Assembly: GCF_036323735.1 (NCBI RefSeq)
Contig: NC_086032.1
Coordinates: 44,509,335-44,573,334, forward strand
Length of the DNA stretch: 64,000 nucleotides
Reading direction: 5' to 3'
Source: Rattus norvegicus
Lineage: Eukaryota; Chordata; Mammalia; Rodentia; Muridae
Made by a program: the position numbers and the translations under genes
Part shown: one piece after another, positions 56,046-64,000 of the stretch
Layout of the letters: the number at the start of each line of letters is the position of its first letter
Position numbering within the stretch: the stretch's first letter is position 1
The notes under the pieces: generated by a model
What the model saw: the letters and a program-made list of their open reading frames with translations, nothing else
Told to the model about the DNA's origin: nothing
Database searches by the model: none

Positions 56046-56568
56046 TTTGAAAGGCTGTTGTGTTTAACAATTGTGTAAATGCAAAAGCCACAGCAGCCAT
56101 CTTACCGGAAATAAGAGACAGTTTGTTTACTCTGGAGCTACCTTGAGCAACTACGGTCCAGGAACACAGATTTAGGGGACCCCAGATTCCATATTCCAAC
56201 ACAGAAGCAGTTTCCTAAAGTTTTATAGTTTTACAGAACAACAAAATTAGTAGATAAAGGTTAAGTACATCAGAGCGGTGGGACAACAAGACGGGGGAAA
56301 CTTCTCCGTTAGCCTGAGATAATATTAGTTACGGTAGTATTCTTAGCTTTGGGACTGGTGGGAGCTAGTGGTCTGGTAAGCGGATAGATTCCAGAAAGAC
56401 TTTTATATCATTAGACATAAGACTAATAGACAGAAGTGGGCAAGGATTGGCTGTTCAAGAAGGCTATAATTGGCCCAAGACAAAGTAGTTAGTGAAGGGG
56501 CTCAGATGGAGCGTGGCCAGCATGGCTCTGTCAGGCCTTGCCCTTCTCCTTGTTTCCCTCCGCCTTGC

Positions 56569-56599
<31 letters not shown>

Positions 56600-56705
56600 C
56601 AAAACAAAAAAAAAAACCAAAACAGTTAGAGGGGTTGGGGATTTAGCTCAGTGGTAGAGCGCTTGCCTAGCAAGCCCAAGACCCTGGGTTCGGTCCTCAG
56701 CTCCG

Positions 56706-56736
<31 letters not shown>

Positions 56737-57210
56737 AGATCACATTCCTACAGCAAGCACCCAAGTTTTATTTCCTTATTTGGCCAATCCCTCCTCCGAG
56801 GCTGAGTACAAAAGTCCAGCTCTCCAAGTATTGTAATCCAGCAAAAAACAGCCCCCTTTGGCTCACCTAATTAACATGTCCAATTAAAATTCAACGCATC
56901 ATCCTATCGTGGGGTTTTCCTTTTTACCTTTATAAACCATCGTTTGGCTATGGGTCATGTCTGCTTCCTCTCTGTCCACAGGCTTTGTCCTCCTTCTCTC
57001 CCTTTCCCTCTTTCTGTCCTGTCTTTTATTCCTCTCCCTTCTTCCTCTCCCTTTGACTCCCTCAGCATCCCTTATCCCTACCCTCTGAGAACTTGGTTGG
57101 GGTGTGGAGCCAACTTCAGCTCTATACTCTGGGCCTACGACATTCCAAACTCTCCACAGTACTGAAATTCTCCTCAGTCAGTCATTCTCAGCAGCCATGC
57201 TTCTTTCCTG
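56046..57210. mobile_element. possible LTR-like sequence with an ID inside
   Basis: An (AAAAC)n run ends at about 56612. 56631-56731 is an ID (AGCTCAGTGGTAGAGCGC, GGTTCGGTCC). Sequence on both sides includes TTTATAAACC and pyrimidine-rich blocks that suggest an LTR; this part is uncertain. Confidence 0.45.
56631..56731 (+). mobile_element. ID SINE
   Basis: Complete ID body with a CAAAACAAAAC tail. I could not fix a target duplication because both flanks are A-rich. Confidence 0.93.
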
Positions 57211-57664
57211 GAATTATATATAGTTCACTAATGGCAACTTAAAAACCTGCTATCCTTTCCATTCTCGTTTCTATTCAATTTTTTCCTAATCCTGTCTTTC
57301 TCCATTGTTTAAGATCTTAACCCCCTCTGCCCTTTCCACCTGTAAGAGCCCCTTAAGGAAACAGCACTATCCCTTTCCTTAAAGATGTGTAGAGCCACAC
57401 TTGGACTTTCTCAAATTGTTTCTTCACACACCATAAAGGTTGTTATTTGTAAAATGTTAATGGTTGGCATTGCAAAATGTCTTAAATGGACTTTTGCAAG
57501 AAGCACTCAGGGGAAAATGTCTCTGGTTCTTGGCTCCTGGTGATGATTGACCCTGAAAAAAAATGACGACATAGTTTGACTAGATAGAATCTTATCAAAA
57601 CATGATTTGATGAGTATAATTTCTTTAACACAGACTCCTTTTCAAATTAAAGGCTTAGGTGACA

Positions 57665-58200
57665 TGATGGCTATTCCCAGTTGTCAACTTGACTCTATCT
57701 GGAATGAACTACAATCCAGAAATGGAAGTCTCACCCATGCTCTGGATCTTGAGGCTGGAAGACACAGGCTATGATTCAGATCTTGAGGCATAGTGGTCAC
57801 GGAAAGCTTAGGCCCAGGCAAGGTAGTACACACTTTAATCCCAGGAGACAGAGGCAAGCAGATCTCTGAGTTCAAGTCCAACCTGGAACAGAGCAAGTTC
57901 CAAGCAAAGTTTAGGTCCAGGTGTGGTGGTCCACACCTTTCATCTGGGCCACACCTTCTGCTGGAGGCCTACAGAAGAACAACGGAAGAAGTAAGGCTTC
58001 CTTCTTTGCCAGTTTATATAGAAGAGCAGCTGAAACAGCTAGCCTCATGGGACTGAACAACTACTTGGACTTGGTATCCATTCATAGCTACCAATTGTCG
58101 GTTTAGTTGGACTACAGACTGTGAGTTATTCTAATAGATTCCTTCAATATATAAAGACATTCCCTAAGTTCTGTGGCACTAGAGAACCCTGACTAATACA
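57665..58200 (+). mobile_element. LTR-like rodent repeat with a B1-like core
   Basis: Starts TGATGGCTATTCCCAGTTGTC and ends GAGAACCCTGACTAATACA. Bases 57816-57905 look B1-derived (ACTTTAATCCCAGGAGACAG). Reversed relative of 49953-50795. Confidence 0.65.
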
Positions 58201-58576
58201 GGTAATTGTATGCTTGGACACCTAAATAATTAAAGGTTTTCAGCAAGGTTAATAATCTCTGAATGACAGAGACACCATCTCGTAATTTTGTCTCTTAATG
58301 GTCATTTATGTTTGGGGTTAATAAGTACGTGCTTTGGTCCAGTCAGATAACTCTAATTAGATACCGCTGAAGGAGCAGTTTATAAACCACAGAGATGGAT
58401 TTTTGACAGTCCTAGAAGACTGGAAGGCCAAGGTGAAGGTGAAATGGATTTAATGTCTGCTGAGGGCCCCATTCTAACAGGTGGTACTTCTTTGCCATGC
58501 CCTCAGTTAGCAGGAGCTGGGCATTTCTCTGGTGTTTTTGTTGTTGTTTTCATCTGTTTGTTTGCTTTGTTTTGTC

Positions 58577-58633
<57 letters not shown>

Positions 58634-59460
58634 ATGAAACGATTGGGTTCAATTTGGGATATTTAGCATGTTCCAAGCCATAGGATGCCTAGGAAGACCC
58701 TGTTTCAAAACCAAACAAACAAAAAGAGCTCTATACAAAACCATTTCTAAAACCATGCTAAGAGGGAGCAAAAAATTGGACATTTTATAACAAAGAAAAT
58801 GGGGGAGAGCCAGGTCACAGCACAAAATCCCAGAGGAGGAAAGCTGGAGGAAGCCTAGTGACTCCTACAGCAGCCTGAAGCACTAAGGTTAGACTGTCTG
58901 TTGATACCAACTCATTCTCAGGCAGAATCCCAAGGACCCACATGCCTCTGGAAGTAAAGGGGAAGATGGGACTAAGGCCAGAAAGACTGGTAGAAATTGT
59001 GCTTGAAAAGAAAAGGGGGTGGGTGAAGGAGAAATATGTCTTTATATTTTAATCTCAAAAAGAAAAAAGAATTGAAAAATTCATACTGCTTTTGTTTTTT
59101 ATCATGCATTGAAGAATAAAACTTGGGAAGAAAAATTGATAGACAGAAAGTTGATTTCTTGATGATTTTTTTCCCCCAAGAACACAGCAGAGCCCTGTCT
59201 ATGGAGACCATGACCAGTTAAGAGCTCCCAACGGCTGTGAAGCTTTTCCTAGTGATGTCACTTTATAACACAGCAGAAAAGTAACCCCCTTTAAGGATGA
59301 GATCCTCTGTGTTTCCCACCCCTGTATGCTTAACTTCTTCCAGATGTCAGCCCTCGGTTTACATGAGAAATAGAGTTAGAACAGCTTAAAACTCTGACAC
59401 GATTAAATCCAGTTCTCTCTCCGTCTTATGCCCTCTTCTTCCTTTCTTCCTTTTCCTTCC
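58201..59460. other. intergenic stretch
   Basis: Holds (GT)26 at 58579-58630; otherwise nothing recognised. Confidence 0.5.
58579..58630. repeat. (TG)26 microsatellite
   Basis: Uninterrupted TG run. Confidence 0.95.
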
Positions 59461-59462
59461 TT

Positions 59463-59650
59463 TCTCTTTTGACAGGGTCTCATGTAACTCAGGCTGGCCT
59501 CAAACTCACTAGGTGGCTGAAGTGACCCTGAATTACTGATCCTCCTGTCTTTGACTCCCTCATGCTGGGATTACATGGCTGTGATGTTGGGAACTGAATC
59601 CAGAGTTTTGTGTGTGTGCTGAAGAGCTCCATCAGGTGATGTACATCCAC
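59463..59650 (-). mobile_element. B1/B4-like SINE, reversed
   Basis: GACAGGGTCTCATGTAACTCAG ... CATGCTGGGATTACATGG, then a reversed tRNA-like half (GGAACTGAATCCAGAG). Confidence 0.7.
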
Positions 59651-60299
59651 AGTCCCAGTAATTGCTTTCTTAACACCTTGTAGTTGTCTTAATGACTTTT
59701 CTGGTCTCTGTGACCAAGCATCTGACAGAAGGGAGGAGGAATTCTGTTGGTTCCTGGTTGGAGGCATCCAGTTCTTCACAATGGGGAAGGTTTGTTGGTG
59801 GGACCTGCTCTTGTCTCTGCTGACCAGAGTGTAGGCTCCTTTTTCACAGGTCTTCACATCAGGAAGCAGAGGTGCTCAGACTAGAAGTGGAGCCAGCCTA
59901 TACTGCTCAAGGCTACCCTCCCAACTATACCTCATGCCCATAAACTTCTAAAATCTTCCAGACAATGCCGTCAGAGCCTGGGGGAGCATTTTATATCCAT
60001 ACTATAATCATGATTATTTTGTCATCAGCTTAAAACCAGTTTCCCTTGGTAGTGTTTGAGGCTTTCCATATTTTACTTGAATGGTGCTGCAGTTCCTCTT
60101 TTTAGAGGCTAGATACAGAGTGCACAACAGATCTTAAACTGTCACAGACATCTTGCATGCCGAGTGTGGTGGGGGCTGCCAAGCCAGGGCACATGAGAAC
60201 TTAGCTTAGGTTACTCAGAGGTTATCTGAACCAATATATCAGAACCAGCTAACCATCTCCAGTCAACTCCCAAGTTGAAATCACACCATTGGCAATTAC
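59651..60299. other. intergenic stretch without a recognised feature
   Basis: Nothing recognised. Confidence 0.45.
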
Positions 60300-60890
60300 A
60301 CCAATGTAGGTTGATGTCATTATGTAGGTGAAGGCAGGTATAAGATAGAACAAGGCTTGCCATTGGATGAGAAGGAAGGATGGGCAGGAGAAATGTTTTA
60401 GAGGGGGAGCAGCTGAGAGAACATGGAGGCAGATTAAAATTTCTCTCTGTAAATTTACAGGTTGTTATGAATATTTTTAAGGGATGGAGGCCTACAGGAC
60501 TTTGTACGTTTAGATGAACAAACTGTATCTAATGTAGGTGGGCAGTTTATATTCGTATCAATTGGTTGTAAGTTAATTGTGTGGATGTATTGTACATTGA
60601 GCATTTAACACGTAAATCTGGTTTATGGGTTCTAGTTGGCTGAGTAAAGATTTCACTGGGTAGTTGGGAGTGTGAGCAGAGTCCACGACAGGAAGCCATG
60701 CTAGGCTATAGAATGCTTGGGGCTACTGTGGTATGGGATCATCCTAGCATGGTCTGTGGAACGTTATGTGTGTCTGAGGCATGGTAAAAACACGCCAAGG
60801 GGACAGTGTGTGAGAGCAGTTGACAGAGAAACAGCTGGAGTGCTCGGATCTGCACAGAGGGGAACTCTCGGGAACCAGGTCATGGGACTC
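60300..60890 (+). mobile_element. LTR-like repeat, family J copy 2
   Basis: AGGTTGATGTCATTATGTAGG ... TTACAGGTTGTTATGAATATT ... CATGGTAAAAACACGCCAAGG, matching copy 1 at 48660. Confidence 0.65.
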
Positions 60891-61569
60891 TTTTTTAATT
60901 ATACTGCAACACACCAATGGCCTTCAGGCTATCCAATTCTCTTAAGAGGCCCAAATCTCTTCTACACCCAGGAGTAGGACTCCCCAGGCATGGAGTTGGT
61001 CAAGATCCCAGGGTAGATGAAGTGTGGACTACCTCAACATTCAAGAACTAAATTACTAAATGTTAGCCAAGGTCAGCTAGGCTAAAGCTTAGCACTGTTA
61101 CAGATAGTTCACTGAAACTGCAGCACTAGCTTTGCAAGCTACCACACAGAGGCACAGAAATGTAACACAATTGCTTCTATGGATAACTAATTTCTCTTGT
61201 CTCCACTATATGAAAACCCCGAGTCTCTTATTTCCTTGATACGAATATGGTCATAGAAGCGGCTTGTAAAACAATAAAATTAACAGCGCAAGTACGTCCT
61301 GCTGCAGTGGTTCTCATGGGGATGTTCCACCTATAATAGGGACCTGCAAAGCTTACTGGTAGGACCAGACAGTAAATCTCTTGGGTTACACCATCCAGGA
61401 GGTTGCAACTGCCGCTGTGGTTGCTGGGTAGACAGCATGAGTGTGAATGAATGGGTTTGGGTCCAATAAAACCCCACCTATAATTATATTTGCATTGTGG
61501 GTAACTTTTGACACGAGAAAAAGTGTTTTCTCTCTGCCTTTTCAGACATTTAAAATGTAAACATTGGAC

Positions 61570-61895
61570 AGGCAAGGTGGCTCTGTGGCTAAAAGTGCCC
61601 AAACCTGATGACCTGAATTTGACCACTGGATCCATCATGAAAGGAGAGAACTGATTCTAAAAGTTATTCTCTCATGTCCACAAGCATGCAATGCCATATG
61701 AGTCCATGTACTCACATATGCATTCTACAAGCACAATAATAAGTAGAAATTGAAAGTTGGGTGGTGGTGACAAATGACTTTAATCCCAGCACTCAGGAGA
61801 CAGAGGCAGGTGGATCTCTGAGTTTGAGGGAAGCTTGTTTTACAGAGTGAGTTCCAGGACAGCCAGGGATATAGAGGAAACACCATTTTGAAAAA
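61570..61895 (+). mobile_element. B3-like SINE followed by a B1
   Basis: 61570-61750 is B3-like (AGGCAAGGTGGCTCTGTGG). 61755-61895 is a B1 (ATGACTTTAATCCCAGCACTC ... GAGTTCCAGGACAGCCAGGG). Confidence 0.8.
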
Positions 61896-61938
61896 ACAAG
61901 ACAAACCAAAACAAAATTGAGAAGTATAAAAATACACG

Positions 61939-62337
61939 TGTCTTAGTCAGACTTTCTATTCTTGTACAAATGTCACGACCAAGAAGCAAGTTGGGGAGGA
62001 AAGGGTTTATTCAGCTTACACTTCCACATTGCTGTTCACCAAAGGAAGTCAGGACTGGAACTCACACAGGTCAGGAAGCAGGAGCTGATGGAGGCCATGG
62101 AGGGATGTTTCTTACTGGCTCGCTTCCCCTGCCTTGCTCAGCTTACTTTCTTGTAGAACCCAGGACCACCAGCCCAGGGATGGCAACACTCACTATGGGG
62201 TGGGCCCTCCCGCCTTGATCACTAATTGAGAAAATGCCTTACAGCCAGATCTCATGGAGGCATTTCCTCAACGGGGGCTCCTTTTTCTGTGATAACTCCA
62301 GGTTGTGTCAAGTTGACACACAGAACTAGCTGGCACA
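61939..62337 (-). mobile_element. LTR-like rodent repeat, near complete, reversed
   Basis: Starts TGTCTTAGTCAGACTTTC and ends CTAGCTGGCACA; on the minus strand this reads TGTGCCAGC ... GACTAAGACA. Same family as 1-284 and 48045-48250. Confidence 0.65.
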
Positions 62338-62929
62338 ACATGCACCAGTTGTGAACTAGATAAATACAGGCAGAGAGATGTCTTACCCTACTGACTGCAG
62401 TCAGCTGACCCCTGTCTTCAGATTCCCTTGCAGTCCTGAAAGAAGGTTGCTATAATTTGTAACAGTAACAACACAAAGAGCTACCATTAGCACAGGCAAT
62501 AAATGGTAACGTGTGATGTATCCATTTGATGACTTCTATGTGGTACCCGCAATGCAAGAACCTCACACAGCTCCGTGGGCCAGCATGGTCCATCTCAAGC
62601 TCTTTCTATTGATCAAGAAGGTAGGAAGAAATCTTACAGCACAATACAGCGGTATTTAGGCTTGACAGAGGCGAAACTAAGTTATATAAAAGTCACAAAA
62701 CTGATATAAAGAGAGAAAATTTTAAAAAAATCAGGAAATGGGGTGAATGTCACACTTTGAGAAACACATACAAGGTCAGTTCCATGTTATTGGGGCTTAT
62801 TTCACCCCATTTAGCTTAGTATGAGTTCTTGTCCCCACCCTTGAACTATATATCACTAGTCATGTGCTGCTGTAAAAATATAAAACATATAAAACATAAA
62901 AAGCTGTCTTTTATCCCACTCTAGATCTG
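62338..62929. other. intergenic stretch without a recognised feature
   Basis: Nothing recognised. Confidence 0.45.
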
Positions 62930-63370
62930 GAACTGTAGTGTCCCAAGATATCTGGTAAATATCTTGTCAGAAGCACACATCTCAATTCCGCGGCGGCCCA
63001 GCGTCTCTAGTCATCGCACACTTTCTTACACTTAAATCACTACATGAAAGAACACACAACACAATAACCTTTGATCCCATTAATAAGATATAATTGCCCA
63101 CCTAGACATACAAAGTCCTGTACACATCTATCCCTTAAGAACATCCATAACAACCTGTAAAGGTACAGCATGGAATCTTAACGTCAGCCTCCGTGTTCTC
63201 TCTCGGCCTCGGATTCTCTCTGTCTCCTCCTCTCTTCCATTCCCATCTCCTCCTCTTCCTTCAAACCTTTCTCCCGCCCATCCTTCCTTCTCGTCCAATG
63301 ACGGGCCTCATTCTATCGTGTACCTGCCTCACCTGTGACATCATCCCACAATGTGCTAAATTTAATTCTG
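62930..63370 (-). mobile_element. LTR-like repeat, family J copy 3, reversed
   Basis: Its reverse complement contains GATGTCACAGGTGAGGCAGG, TCATTGGACGAGAAGGAAGG and TTACAGGTTGTTATGGATG, matching copies 1 and 2. It is more CpG-rich than they are. Confidence 0.65.
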
Positions 63371-63653
63371 GGCTTCAGGGCTTGTAGGAGTGTCTTACCT
63401 TGTTTTAAACTGCATGATATAACAGAAACAATATGCTAATCAGTATTCATTTTTGTTAAAATTTACTTGGATATTTAAAAACATTGCTATTAAAATTCTA
63501 AAGTTGATGCACTACTGCTACTACTACTACCTGTCTCGGATTAGTTTAGCGTTGAAGGCTTAGCAAATGGGTTTTGGTTTTTACAGGAAAGGCTGCCCTC
63601 TTCGGGTACCATGCTTAATGTTGGCGAAAGAATTTCTATAGAAAACGTAGAGT

Positions 63654-63865
63654 TAAAAACATCAGAAACTGGGCTGGCGACATGGCTCAGTGGTTAAGAG
63701 CACTGACTGCTCTTCCAGAGGTCCTGAGTTCAATTCCCAGCAACCACATGGTGGCTCACAACCATCTGTAATGGGATCTGATGCCCTCTTCTAGTGTGTC
63801 TGATGACAGTGTACTTATAATAAATGCATAAACAAACAAACAAATAAATAAAAACATCAGAAACT
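63654..63865 (+). mobile_element. B2 SINE with a 17-base target duplication
   Basis: Body 63671-63848, near consensus by eye, ending AATAAATGCATAAACAAAC. TAAAAACATCAGAAACT flanks it at 63654-63670 and 63849-63865. The perfect repeat suggests a young insertion. Confidence 0.97.
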
Positions 63866-64000
63866 ATGGGATGAGGGAAGAGGCATTCTATGCCTAGTCT
63901 TAGCCAGTTCAAATTATTTTAGAAATGTGGAGGAATAGACTTTTTTCTATTTGTATTTAATAATATTACTTAATTCAAATTTTAAAAATTCCCCATTTGC

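Noticed and set aside
1..64000. A previously undescribed multi-gene system
   Set aside because: One housekeeping gene plus ordinary rodent repeats accounts for everything I can identify; no second gene or gene cluster is supported.

Overview
This is mammalian, rodent and almost certainly rat (Rattus norvegicus) genomic DNA. It shows GT-AG introns, about seven ID SINEs, B1/B2/B3/B4 SINEs, rat-type LINE-1 sequence, many CA/GT microsatellites and one CpG-island promoter. There is no operon, phage, CRISPR or bacterial content. Most long open frames lie in simple repeats, in L1, or are chance frames.

The only protein-coding gene I can support is a complete, apparently intact Pgm2 (phosphoglucomutase 2 / phosphopentomutase) on the minus strand. 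Its start codon is at 44016 in a CpG island (about 43690-44130) and its stop at 10766-10768. I traced 14 coding exons. All introns are GT-AG and all phases join, giving 620 codons. The exons carry the catalytic phosphoserine loop (TASHNP, Ser173), the metal-binding loop (DPDADR), the sugar-binding loops (GNELG and FEEAIGY) and the C-terminal phosphate-binding loop (RTSGTEPK). The enzyme interconverts ribose/deoxyribose 1- and 5-phosphates and, less well, glucose 1- and 6-phosphates.

Layout: 1-10.7 kb is intergenic DNA 3' of Pgm2, with an LTR piece, a 5'-truncated L1, SINE fragments and microsatellites. 10.8-44.0 kb is Pgm2. Its last intron (13, 13.5 kb) holds a near full-length but dead L1 (15033-21516) in the opposite orientation to the gene, with perfect 16-bp target-site duplications and a younger ID element inside it. 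The same intron holds a 295-bp perfect tandem duplication beside a GGAA/GGGA array. 44.1-64 kb is intergenic DNA 5' of Pgm2, filled with SINEs, LTR-like repeats, an L1 with a nested ID, and a 3'-truncated U2 snRNA retro-insertion with clean target-site duplications.

I looked for an undescribed system and do not see one. The items most worth checking are long UG tracts next to the exon 10 donor and exon 2 acceptor of Pgm2, the tailless U2 insertion, the tandem duplication and a 29-bp internal expansion in a B4-type SINE. Repeat family names come from recognition by eye, and those for LTR-like elements are less certain than those for ID, B1, B2 and L1.
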